Source of the DNA: Streptomyces scabiei 87.22
GTDB taxonomy: Bacteria; Actinomycetota; Actinomycetes; Streptomycetales; Streptomycetaceae
Assembly: GCF_000091305.1 (NCBI RefSeq)
Contig: NC_013929.1
Span: 4,526,001 to 4,590,000 of the forward strand
Direction of reading: 5' to 3'
Length of the DNA stretch: 64,000 nt
Of the stretch, positions 36,294-44,561 are shown in pieces; position 1 is the first letter of the stretch; the number at the start of each line of letters is the position of its first letter. The notes under the pieces were generated by a model. The model was not told where the DNA came from. It saw nothing but the letters and a program-made list of their open reading frames with translations, and searched no databases. The position numbers and the translations under genes are program-made.

Positions 36294-37036
36294 CCCGGTT
36301 CACGGCCGTATACGGCACCAAGGGTGGCGTCGGCAAGTCCACGATCGCCGTCAACACGGCGTATGCGCTGAGCGACCTAGGTGCCTCCGTCGGCTTGGTG
36401 GACCTGGACCTGTCCGGCCCGAATGTCCAGAATCTGGTGGCAGGGCTCGTCGGCCAACCACCGGCCATGGTGGACTTCCGTGTTCAACCCGGCCGGTACG
36501 GCGGGGTGGACATCGCTGGGCTGGGGTTCTTCGTCCGCCCACACGAGGCGGGACTGCTCAGCGGCAAGTACCTTGAGGGCGCCCTGACGCAGATCCTCTT
36601 CCACGACGTCTGGCAGGCTTACGACCACGTCATCGTGGACATGCCGCCCGGCTTCGACGACCTGCACCGCCAGGTCTTCACCCGCGTGCCCATGCGGGTC
36701 GCCCTGGTCACCACGCCACATGTGCTGTCCACGCAGGACCTCGCGCGCGGCCGTCGGCTGCTGCAACAGCTGAGCCTCCCGATCCTCGGCTACGTGGAGA
36801 ACATGAGCCACTTCTGCTGTGAGTTCTGTGGCAGATCTTCACGGCTGTTCGCATCCACCAGCGACGGCACACTGGACGATCTTGACCTGCTCGCGCGTGT
36901 GCCGTTCGCGCCAGAGCCACCGGGCCTCGCGGCGTCCATCCCACTGGTACTCACAAAGGAGCCGACCGCCGCCGAGTTCCGCCACGGCATTCAGGACGTC
37001 GCCCAGCGCATTCACGAAGAGGAACAGCAGGGATGA
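36290..37036 (+). CDS. Mrp/NBP35-type P-loop ATPase
   Basis: A 248-aa protein of the MinD/Mrp group: deviant Walker A GTKGGVGKST (9-18), DLDLSGPN, DMPPGF, and near residue 175 ENMSHFCCEFCG, the CxxC segment by which Mrp/NBP35 proteins hold a bridging Fe-S cluster. Such proteins carry Fe-S clusters to target enzymes. Its presence inside a biosynthetic-type operon without an obvious Fe-S enzyme is odd; it may act as an ATP-dependent switch or serve an enzyme encoded elsewhere. Both ends are coupled by ATGA overlaps. Confidence 0.8.
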   Translation: MTRFTAVYGTKGGVGKSTIAVNTAYALSDLGASVGLVDLDLSGPNVQNLVAGLVGQPPAMVDFRVQPGRYGGVDIAGLGFFVRPHEAGLLSGKYLEGALTQILFHDVWQAYDHVIVDMPPGFDDLHRQVFTRVPMRVALVTTPHVLSTQDLARGRRLLQQLSLPILGYVENMSHFCCEFCGRSSRLFASTSDGTLDDLDLLARVPFAPEPPGLAASIPLVLTKEPTAAEFRHGIQDVAQRIHEEEQQG

Positions 37037-38118
37037 GCACGGACGCGAAGCCGCTCGACACTTCGATCGGTGTGATCTCCGACGACCAGCTCGCCCGGGT
37101 ACAGGCGGCGTTCGGGCTGAAGCGCCTGCTGGTGCTGCCTTTCTTCTCACTCAACAAGTCGATAATCGACCTGCGACGACGTACGGAGACGGCTCGCAAG
37201 GTATTCATCGAGTCGGAGCAGGGCGTCCTTTTTCTGAAGGAACTGCCGTGGTACTGCTCGTCGGTGGAGTTCGCGGCGTTCCAGACCGAACTCCTGTCCC
37301 AACTGCATGAACTGGGCGCCCCAGTGGCCCGGCCACTGGTCACGCACTCGGGTCAGGGTTTCTTCCATGACCGCCGAACCGGCTCGATCTTCACCCTCCA
37401 ACCCTACGTCGAAGGCAGGAGCTGGACCGGCGGTTACGGCGAGGCGAGGGCAGCCGGACGAGCACTGGGCGGGCTGCACACGCACGCACGGCAGACGCGG
37501 ATGAACGGCCTGCCAGGGATGCGTGACGCGTTCTCCAGCGCCGAGAGCCTGGTGAGCCTGCTCCAGGACGACGCGGAGCAACCCGAGCCGGTACGCGAGG
37601 AGATCCACGACTTCGCCCGACTCGCGCTGGCCGCCATCGCGCGGTCCCGGACCGAGGCATACGAGGCCGGATACGGATCCGAGGTGCTGCCGGTGCACGG
37701 CGACTTCAATCCGTTCAACCTGATCTTCGGAGAGACACGGGACAGCACCGAGACGATCGTCGGGGTCGTGGACTTCGACAACGCCTGCCTCGACGACCGG
37801 GCCCACGACCTGGGTGAGTCCCTGGTGCGCTTCGGCTGGGTCAATTACCGCGGCCTCAGCTCGGCCTACGGAGCGGTGCCCACCGGATTCGACCGCACTG
37901 CGGTCGAATCCGTCCTGGCCGGATACCGCGAAACCGACAAGGCCGCGGCAGCGGCGGCCAAGCCTTTGCTTCCAGCGGTGATGACCGCGGTAGCCCTGGA
38001 GCTCGCGGCGATCGGGCTCCTGTCCGCGTACTACACGCCCAGCGATCTACCCGCCCTCCGCCGCAACGCGGAGACACTTCCAACGATGGCCGCCGAAGCC
38101 GTCGCCTCGGTTTGGTAG
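37033..38118 (+). CDS. Aminoglycoside/choline-kinase-like phosphotransferase
   Basis: A 361-aa protein of the APH/CHK fold. The Brenner-type catalytic loop is VHGDFNPFNLIF (about 222-233), and the Mg-binding DFDNACLDDRAHDLG follows. The N-lobe has the Lys (FLKEL) that contacts ATP phosphate. The family phosphorylates hydroxyls on small molecules (aminoglycosides, homoserine, choline, thiamine). In this operon it could activate or protect a pathway intermediate. ATG overlaps the previous stop. Confidence 0.8.
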   Translation: MSTDAKPLDTSIGVISDDQLARVQAAFGLKRLLVLPFFSLNKSIIDLRRRTETARKVFIESEQGVLFLKELPWYCSSVEFAAFQTELLSQLHELGAPVARPLVTHSGQGFFHDRRTGSIFTLQPYVEGRSWTGGYGEARAAGRALGGLHTHARQTRMNGLPGMRDAFSSAESLVSLLQDDAEQPEPVREEIHDFARLALAAIARSRTEAYEAGYGSEVLPVHGDFNPFNLIFGETRDSTETIVGVVDFDNACLDDRAHDLGESLVRFGWVNYRGLSSAYGAVPTGFDRTAVESVLAGYRETDKAAAAAAKPLLPAVMTAVALELAAIGLLSAYYTPSDLPALRRNAETLPTMAAEAVASVW

Positions 38119-38126
38119 GAATCGAT

Positions 38127-38756
38127 ATGTCACACCCGCTGTTGCTTTCCATCGACGGGATCGACGGGTCGGGCAAGTCCACTCAGGTCGGCCGGGTCGC
38201 TGCGGCATTGACGGCGGCCGGAGTCCGCGCGGAACCGGCGGTGGTGGAGGCGTTCGGCGCTCGCACCGTCAATACCTTGGCCGAGCGGCTGACCGGGGAC
38301 CCGTACGCCTACCATCCGGCGATACCCGTCGAGCTGCGTGAGTGGGTCTTCGCCTGCGACGTCGCATACTTCACCAAGACGAGGTTCCCGCCCCTGCTTG
38401 CTGAAGGCATCACCCTTGTGTGGGACCGTGGGCCGCTGTCCTACCACGCCTCCGCTGTCGCTTACGACGGCCTTTCCGACTGGGTCGGCCGAGCCCAGTC
38501 GCTCTATCCCCGGCCGCACCGCACCTATCTGCTGGATCTTCCCGCAGAGACGGCGGTGCGACGGCTCAAAGAGCGGGCCGGGAAACGACAGCGGACCGAT
38601 GAGTCCGTGGACCTCCTCCGCCAAGTCCAGGGACACATGTTGGGGATGGCGAAAAACCGGCCGGACGTTGTGGTGCTGGACGCGACGCGTGACCCCGATG
38701 AGATCACCGGCCAGATCCTCCGCAACTGGCTCACCAGCCGGTCAGAGACCGACTGA
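38127..38756 (+). CDS. Thymidylate-kinase-like protein
   Basis: 209 aa from ATG 38127 (TAGGA upstream). P-loop IDGIDGSGKST (about 9-19), WDRGPLSYHASAVAYDG (the DR-x motif region, about 100), an Arg/Lys-rich lid (RAGKRQRTDES) and a final VLDATRDPDEI strand. It matches nucleoside monophosphate kinases of the TMK type. Streptomyces need only one housekeeping tmk, so a copy at the end of this operon suggests phosphorylation of a pathway-specific nucleotide or phosphate ester. It converges on the AsnRS-like gene, 3 bp away. Confidence 0.8.
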   Translation: MSHPLLLSIDGIDGSGKSTQVGRVAAALTAAGVRAEPAVVEAFGARTVNTLAERLTGDPYAYHPAIPVELREWVFACDVAYFTKTRFPPLLAEGITLVWDRGPLSYHASAVAYDGLSDWVGRAQSLYPRPHRTYLLDLPAETAVRRLKERAGKRQRTDESVDLLRQVQGHMLGMAKNRPDVVVLDATRDPDEITGQILRNWLTSRSETD

Positions 38757-38759
38757 CGA

Positions 38760-39827
38760 TCAAACCCAGGAGGGTTTTCCGGCAATGCGGGGCATCACAT
38801 GGAGGTCCCGGATGTCGTCGTGTTGCATGACCCAGAGCAGAAACCGCTCAAGACCGAGACCGAACCCTGCGGTTTCCAGCGGGTAGTCATCCTTCATCCG
38901 GACGTACCAGGTGTAGTCGGACTCCGGTATCAAGTGGTCGGCGAGCGCCTGACGGGTCTCCTCGCCAGTGATGTGCCGCGCACCGCAACCGAGCACCTCG
39001 CCGATGCCGAGGAGAAGATCGGCGCTGTGCGCTCGGCCCCGCTCATCGACTCGCTGGTAGAACGGAACCGTGAGGGACGGCGGAGAGGACAGCCACACAG
39101 CACCGCCGAAGTGCTCGATGAGGGCCTGCTCGCCGTGTCGTGTGATGGCTGGGGCCTCTGGCGCCTTCAGCGTGAAGGCGTTCGATCCGAGGAGGTCCTG
39201 TGCCTCGTCGTAGGTGATGCGCGGGAATTCAGGTCGCTTGAGGAGTTCCTCAAGGTGGTCGGTGGTGCCCGCGCACCTCTCGATGTGAGCGCCGACCGCT
39301 CCCTCCAACAGGCCCTCGGTCAGGGCGCCCATGTACGCCTCGACCAGGCTCATGACCTCTTCCTGTCCTCCGCAGATCTCCGCCTCGGAATGGAAGAACT
39401 GGTTGAGATGTGTCTGGTCGGCGTCCTCCCCTCGGAAGGACGGCATGACGTAGTACGCGCCCTCCAGACCATGACGCAGCATGAACTCCAACTGGAACTG
39501 CATCGAATCGGCCAGGTAGGTGCGATCCCCCAGCAGGTCGATCTGTACCGGCAAGCTGTCGCTGCCGAGCCCCATCGGGCTGGACACTGAGCTGACCGTG
39601 ACCGGCATGAGCACCGGAGAAACGTTTCGCGACTGGTAGAACGAACTAGTGCTGGCCAAGATAGAGGCATTGACAGCAGTCACGATCCGATACCACGGAT
39701 GCTCCACGGCGGAAGCGAGGTGGGCTACCGGATCGGCCCACAGACCGGGCGGTCGTGTCCGCTGCTCCCGTGACCGTGCTGCGCCGTCATCCGGCGAAGC
39801 GTCGAGCAGGTCGCTTCCCTGGCTCAC
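38760..39827 (-). CDS. AsnRS/AspRS-like catalytic domain without anticodon domain
   Basis: 355 aa from GTG 39827, which has a perfect AAGGAGG seven bases upstream (a TTG at 39860 is rejected). It is a class II synthetase core: SPVLMPVTVSSVSSPMG (motif 1 region), SFRGEDADQTHLNQFFHSE (motif 2, about 130-148) and GFGLGLERFLLWVMQ (motif 3, about 321-335). The OB-fold anticodon-binding domain of AsnRS/AspRS is missing. Stand-alone cores of this type are known in archaea as asparagine synthetase-related enzymes that amidate Asp through Asp-AMP. Here it may activate a carboxylate for amide formation without tRNA. Confidence 0.82.
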   Translation of the reverse strand: MSQGSDLLDASPDDGAARSREQRTRPPGLWADPVAHLASAVEHPWYRIVTAVNASILASTSSFYQSRNVSPVLMPVTVSSVSSPMGLGSDSLPVQIDLLGDRTYLADSMQFQLEFMLRHGLEGAYYVMPSFRGEDADQTHLNQFFHSEAEICGGQEEVMSLVEAYMGALTEGLLEGAVGAHIERCAGTTDHLEELLKRPEFPRITYDEAQDLLGSNAFTLKAPEAPAITRHGEQALIEHFGGAVWLSSPPSLTVPFYQRVDERGRAHSADLLLGIGEVLGCGARHITGEETRQALADHLIPESDYTWYVRMKDDYPLETAGFGLGLERFLLWVMQHDDIRDLHVMPRIAGKPSWV

Positions 39828-39920
39828 GCGATGTCCTCCTTGTTGTGGCCGATTGTTCAACAGACCTCATCGAACTGTTGGCGATGAGGGGATGCGTTGC
39901 TCCCTTGAGGAAGGGTCAGG

Positions 39921-40118
39921 TTACACAGGCCCGTTGACCGCAATGTGGACGGTATCGCCACTCTCGACGATGAGTTGAGGATGTATCAGAGGCGGGGACG
40001 CTTTCAAGATCGCCGTGATGTCCCGCGTTTTCCCCGGCGGTGACACTGACATACCGTCATGCTCAATCTGTGATATGGGAGTCCGGGTGGCGGTGATCAC
40101 GCGTGGGTCAAATCCCAT
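39921..40118 (-). CDS. Possible 65-aa protein upstream of the AsnRS-like gene
   Basis: An ATG at 40118 reads 65 codons (MGFDPRVITATRTP... ending VHIAVNGPV) on the same strand as, and 93 bp before, the AsnRS-like gene. The composition looks protein-like, but GC3 is lower than in the neighbours and the ribosome site is weak. It could be a small island protein or peptide, or chance. Low confidence. Confidence 0.3.
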   Translation of the reverse strand: MGFDPRVITATRTPISQIEHDGMSVSPPGKTRDITAILKASPPLIHPQLIVESGDTVHIAVNGPV

Positions 40119-40559
40119 GAACACCGAACAGTCCGTGCCCGCACCGGCGCCCGACGCGGTCGATTCGGCGCGGGTCATGAACAGGGCGCGACCCCAGCGG
40201 CAGGACAAGGGCGGGCGAGTCCAAGGGGATCTGTGGCCGGCCCCGGAGCGGTGCGGGAGACGCCGGACGCCGCAACTGCCGGCAGGCGCCCCACTTCGGC
40301 AGCAAGGTGAAGGGGACCGCGGCCCGGGAGAGCCAGGAGCCCCCTCCGGCCCTGCCGCAGCGTCCTGGTGGTCTCTGGCACATCAAAGCGATGCCGCCGG
40401 TGGCTCTCGGGATGCCGACCGGGCAGTTCGTGTACCAGGTGGTCGCGTACTCGCCCATCTTTCGCCGGGCCATGACGTCGTGGGCCTCGGCCCCAGTACG
40501 GGCGCGGTCCTTCGCAGGTCGTGGACGGATACGCGCTCGTCATTCCGGGAGGAGTCCCG

Positions 40560-40727
40560 CGACTGGAAACTGGAAGACGAGCACCGCGCGCTTCCTCCCG
40601 CCCGAGGGGAGGTCGTCGATGCCGTTCGGCTTTGCTGCGGCGCTCGCCGTATCGACGCCGCCCGTGAGGGTGCGCCGAGAGCCGCCAGGGCAATGCTGAC
40701 GGCACGGGCGGCAGTGCGCGCTTTCAC
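40560..40727 (-). pseudogene. Frameshifted remnant of a secreted protein gene
   Basis: GTG 40727 follows AGGAGAGGAAG and begins a classic signal peptide (MKARTAARAVSIALAALG). At about 40670 the frame shifts, and the other frame continues LTGGVDTASAAAKPNGIDDLP before diverging. The two parts look like the N-terminus of a Streptomyces secreted lipoprotein-like protein that has decayed. Confidence 0.45.
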
Positions 40728-41333
40728 GAGCTTCCTCTCCTGGTGAAACGTGCTGGCGAGGAAGGCGGTCCGGGGGCAAACCCGTGCCGCGCACTCCGGC
40801 GGCCGGCGGAGAGGGACACCTGTGCCGCCCGGCAGGGGTAGTGATGCGGATTCCGACGGGCAGGCCGGTCACCTCACGCAGGCGGCGTACGATGCACGGC
40901 AGGTCCCGGCTTGGTGGCCCGCTGGGCGCCGGTACGGGTGTGCGCGGGCCCAGACCACGCCGCTGGTACAGGCACCGATCGCGGCTGGGCGGGCAACCGG
41001 TGCGTACGGCGGCCGGTTCCGTCGCACGGCCGCTTCCAGAGCCCAGACGCCCGTGGACCGAGGGCAGCCCGGAGTCCTGCGCTTCCTCTTGTACGTACCT
41101 ACCGCCCCCGGCCGTTGGGCGAGGCCGAAGCGCCCCTCCCTGCCAGACGGCTTCACAGGTTACGGCCCACCGCCCCTGACTCAACAGGCTCCACGAGTAC
41201 TGTCGTCCATGGCTCGGATGGCCAAGTCGGCGCAGAGGTAAACGCTTTGGCGAGCACCTCGCCGCTAGACTCGCGGTGAATGGTCCTCGGTGGTGAACGG
41301 GACATCTCACCTGAACAGAGAGGTGCCGATGGC
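40728..41333. other. Decayed DNA upstream of the coupling-protein gene
   Basis: Open frames on both strands, none with domain, ribosome site and codon bias together. With 39828-40559 it forms about 1.5 kb of mostly non-coding sequence between the synthetase island and the conjugation-type gene. Confidence 0.35.
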
Positions 41334-43235
41334 GTGTCCAAGAGCATGATGAGCAAGTCCGTTACTGACAGGCCCCCTCACGTGTGGTCGACGGATGAAG
41401 TGATCGGCGTGTTCGTGACCTGCCTGCTGGGCCTCACCTGGGGTCTCGGCGTATTGGCCTGGGTATCGGGAGGCATCGTCGCGCTGGCCACCCATGGCTC
41501 CTGGCCCAACCAGCCGTTTTCCGCTTCGTTTACGCTCCCCGTCGGGCTGACCATGCACTGGGACGAACGCACGCTCGCATGGCCGGCCGAGGACCGGTCC
41601 GTGCTGGGACCCGACTGGTTCTTCTGGTCGACCCTCTTCGTCCTGGTCGTCACGGCAGGGACCACGGCGACGATCGCGATTTCCCAGATCTCTCGCTCGC
41701 TGGCCCGGCACCGTCGCACACGCCCGGTCAAGGCCCGCAAGGAGCAACGGGACAAATCCGCCATATGGGCACAGCCCGCAGATCTCGAATCCCTGGTGGT
41801 CCCCGACAGGAACACCCTCACCGGGCGGGTCTACCTGGGCGAAATGGCGGACAAGCCGTCGGTCAAGGTGGCGACTTCGCGCTACACCTCGATCGCGGTC
41901 ATCGCGCCAACGGGTTCGTCGAAGACGGTGAAGTATGTCGTACCGACGATATTGACCTGGCCCGATTCCATCTTCGTCACATCCACGAAGAATGACGTCG
42001 CAGATCTGACGCTGAATTTTCGGGGCGAGGGGCTTGGCCGACCGGTCTACATTTTCGACCCCACGGGGGAGTGGCCGGAACATCAGCGTAAGTATCTGTG
42101 CGCCTGGTCACCGCTCATGGCGATTCATGATTTCAGCGACGCCGACAAGGTCGCTCAGTGGCTCTCCGAGGCGGTGATGGAGGGTGCCAGTCAGGACGGG
42201 GCGGTGCGTTACTTCATCAATCTGACCCAGATAGCCCTGGCGCCGATGTTGTGGATCGCCCGGAAGACCAATAAGTCAATGCTGGATGTTGCGGACTGGA
42301 GCGGCTACAAGGATTTCGACCGGATTGAGGCACTTTTCGACGAATACGAGACCACCATTACGGACTCGGAGTCGAAAAAAGATCTGGCGTTGGCCCGTCG
42401 CGGAATGAAGGCGACTCAGGGGCGCCATTTCAAGGATCTGGGTTTCATCTTCGCCAATGCGGACCTCATCCTCAAACCGTTCGTGTCCGGTCAGATGGCG
42501 CCGACAACGGACATCAGGTTCGATGAGAAGGGGAAGCCGTACAGCCCTTTCGGGCGCCAGGTTCTGGACATCGAAAACGTACTGGACACGGGCGGCACCA
42601 TCTATGCCGTCAGCGACGAGGAAGAGCAAGAATTGCTACGCCCCGTATTTCAGACGGTGGCGAACTCTTATCTCCGGGCAGCTCGCAAGCGGCAGCAGCG
42701 ACAGGGTGCTGGCCCTCTGCTGAATCCCCCACTGCTCTTGCTTGAAGAAGCCGCCAACGTTGCGCCGTTGCCGACTCTCGACAAGATGGCTGCGACTTAT
42801 CGCGGATTCGGCATCGTCATCATGTCGATCTGGCAGGACGAGTCGCAGATAAGCACGCTTTATGGCACGCGGGCTCCTACTGTTCTAGGGAATCACACCA
42901 CGCGGCTATATTTGCCCGGGTCCTCGGACGACAGTACACTTGACCGGCTTTCCCGACTGATCGGCGATCAGTCCGTTTCGCAACTCAAGGTCGGGTACTC
43001 ATACCAAGATTCGAACCCGAACAAGGGTCGGCGGATAACGGTTACCGACGGCATCGAGGACATGCGGCTGGCACCGATCGAATACTTGCGCACCTTGCCG
43101 AAGGACGTCGCGGTTGTCTTGTCCGGCAATCTTCCTCCTATCAAGGTCACAGCGACACCATGGTTCAAGGACCCTGAGATGCGCGCACGCATCGGCCCTG
43201 AAATGTGCGAGAAGTATGACCGCGCTTTTGGTTAG
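41334..43235 (+). CDS. VirD4/TraG-like type IV coupling protein
   Basis: About 633 aa from GTG 41334 (GAGAGG upstream); ATG 41280 (651 aa) or ATG 41349 are alternatives. Two N-terminal membrane segments (LLGLTWGLGVLAWVSGGIVAL and WFFWSTLFVLVVTAGTT) are followed by a cytoplasmic ATPase. Walker A is APTGSSKT, FVTSTKNDVADL follows, Walker B is PLLLLEEAANV, and SIWQDESQI is the TraG/VirD4 sensor region. Coupling proteins feed DNA or protein to a type IV secretion channel. It is alone, about 20 kb from the VirB4-like cluster, with decayed DNA on both sides. Its codons are less GC3-rich than the cluster genes, so it may be a remnant of a separate integrative element. Confidence 0.85.
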   Translation: MSKSMMSKSVTDRPPHVWSTDEVIGVFVTCLLGLTWGLGVLAWVSGGIVALATHGSWPNQPFSASFTLPVGLTMHWDERTLAWPAEDRSVLGPDWFFWSTLFVLVVTAGTTATIAISQISRSLARHRRTRPVKARKEQRDKSAIWAQPADLESLVVPDRNTLTGRVYLGEMADKPSVKVATSRYTSIAVIAPTGSSKTVKYVVPTILTWPDSIFVTSTKNDVADLTLNFRGEGLGRPVYIFDPTGEWPEHQRKYLCAWSPLMAIHDFSDADKVAQWLSEAVMEGASQDGAVRYFINLTQIALAPMLWIARKTNKSMLDVADWSGYKDFDRIEALFDEYETTITDSESKKDLALARRGMKATQGRHFKDLGFIFANADLILKPFVSGQMAPTTDIRFDEKGKPYSPFGRQVLDIENVLDTGGTIYAVSDEEEQELLRPVFQTVANSYLRAARKRQQRQGAGPLLNPPLLLLEEAANVAPLPTLDKMAATYRGFGIVIMSIWQDESQISTLYGTRAPTVLGNHTTRLYLPGSSDDSTLDRLSRLIGDQSVSQLKVGYSYQDSNPNKGRRITVTDGIEDMRLAPIEYLRTLPKDVAVVLSGNLPPIKVTATPWFKDPEMRARIGPEMCEKYDRAFG

Positions 43236-43523
43236 CGGCGCAAGTGAGGTTGTTGGGTCGGGGACGGAACGCCGTGTGTCCTTGTGGACGTCGGCCTTCC
43301 GTCCCCGCCCGCCGAGTGAAGTGGCCGCCGACTAGGTGCCCGAGACTCGGGGGCCTTTCCCGACGCCCAACGCCGTTTCAGCGGTCCGCAATGCGCATGC
43401 CTCCCTTTGCTGAACTCATCGACCACCTGTGCCCCTTCGCCCTTGTTCCGGCTCTCCCGGCCCTCTTGGCCGGTCGTAGGTCCTGCGGCTACCACGGGCA
43501 CTCCGTCGCCATAGGGCTCGCGC

Positions 43524-43729
43524 TTTGCAGGTGATCCCGTGGCCATGTCGGGTCCGCATGGTTGAGCGTTGAGACGTCCGCGGGCGGCGCGGGCTCGGCG
43601 AGCTTGATCACGCGGTTGATGCTCTCGCCTTTGACGTTGTTGTGTCCGGTGTCGACGAACACGGCGTTCTCGTTCCAGCAGCGGTCCACGGTGGTGGCGA
43701 GGGCACACACTTCCGGGGTGGCAGGGGTC
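43524..43729 (-). pseudogene. ISL3-type transposase fragment
   Basis: A minus-strand frame reads PATPEVCALATTVDRCWNE..., then NNVKGESINRVIKLA, which matches the C-terminal part of ISL3 transposases. The normal downstream sequence is scrambled and the rest of the gene is absent. Confidence 0.6.
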
Positions 43730-43800
43730 CACGCAACGGGTGAGGATCCGTAGCGGGCACGGCAGATGCAACGGCGGTCGGCGCCAGTACGAGATCCAGC

Positions 43801-43986
43801 TTGGTGGCGGACTTCGCCTACGTGCCCACCTGGTCTGGAATCGCCCATGTCGCCTTCGTCTCGGACGTGTTCTCCCGGGCGATCACGACCTGGTCCGGCA
43901 TCGACTCCTCGATCGGCAGCGTCGGTGACACCCTGGACAGCGCCCTCACGGAGCCCAGATCGGCCTCTACAGACCAGGCCCCTTGA
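43801..43986 (+). pseudogene. IS3-family transposase (OrfB) fragment
   Basis: VADFAYVPTWSGIAHVAFVSDVFSR-type sequence (43801-43880) is the conserved first-Asp segment of the rve/DDE domain of IS3 OrfB. The following residues (LDSALTEP) keep some similarity before a stop. Only about 60 codons remain. Confidence 0.7.
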
Positions 43987-44053
43987 AGATCTCGCCGATC
44001 CCGTCGTCCCGCAGCGCCATACCTCCCATCCACAAAGCGTGAGGAAGGAAAAA

Positions 44054-44082
44054 ACCCGGTTCAGATAGGATCTGAACCGGGT
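44054..44082 (-). terminator. Rho-independent terminator next to tRNA-Thr remnant
   Basis: Perfect 12-bp arms acccggttcaga / tctgaaccgggt with a 5-nt loop. On the minus strand it is followed by a run of T's. Its position just downstream of the tRNA-Thr 3' fragment suggests it was the terminator of the original tRNA gene. Confidence 0.8.
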
Positions 44083-44087
44083 CTCAC

Positions 44088-44271
44088 TGGAGCCGCCTTC
44101 GGGATTCGAACCCGAGACCTACGCATTACGAGACCGTGAGCGTTCGTGTTGCGAAGTGCCTCGTCGTGCTGCGTGGTGACGTTTTTCCTGATCAGAGCAC
44201 GTCCAGCAGGTTGACTCGTGCTACCCCGTGACGCACCGTCCAAAGGCGTCTGTCCACCGACTGTCCACCGG
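44088..44271. repeat. att-like direct repeat, copy 1, with tRNA-Thr(CGT) 3' part
   Basis: 184 bp that recur at 55328-55511 without gaps and with about 14 differences by eye. Positions 44088-44132, read on the minus strand, are the anticodon loop (CTCGTAA), variable loop, T-arm, acceptor 3' strand, discriminator and CCA of tRNA-Thr(CGT). The 5' half of the tRNA is absent. This is the form left by integration of an element into a tRNA gene. The remaining 140 bp, including a doubled ctgtccaccg, are common to both copies and so belong to the element side. Confidence 0.75.
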
Positions 44272-44521
44272 TCACGCTCTCGCCGACCCGCCAGTGATAC
44301 TGCTGCTGAACTGCCAGCGACACCGTCGATCTATTGGAGAGGTTAGCGGAGGCAACTGTGGGATCTCCACGAGATCGACCATGGATTGCACGTCTAACCT
44401 CGATCGTTCACGAGTCCCCGCCAGTTGAAGCGTGGAGAACGACCGCCCCCGCTGTCCCGGATAACACCACAGATCAGCAGGTCGGGTGACGAGCGAGCGG
44501 GAACGCCAAGCTAAGCGAAGC

Positions 44522-44549
44522 GGCCCTGCCAGTGCTGACTGGCAGGGCC
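44522..44549 (-). terminator. Terminator hairpin after the toxin-immunity operon
   Basis: Perfect 12-bp arms ggccctgccagt / actggcagggcc with a 4-nt loop, 13 bp past the stop of the immunity-type gene. No T-tract. Confidence 0.6.
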
Positions 44550-44561
44550 GGGCCTCCTTGC

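Noticed and set aside
44088..44132. Complete tRNA-Thr gene
   Set aside because: Only the part from the anticodon loop to CCA is present; the 5' half does not fold, so it is an att remnant, as at 55328-55372.
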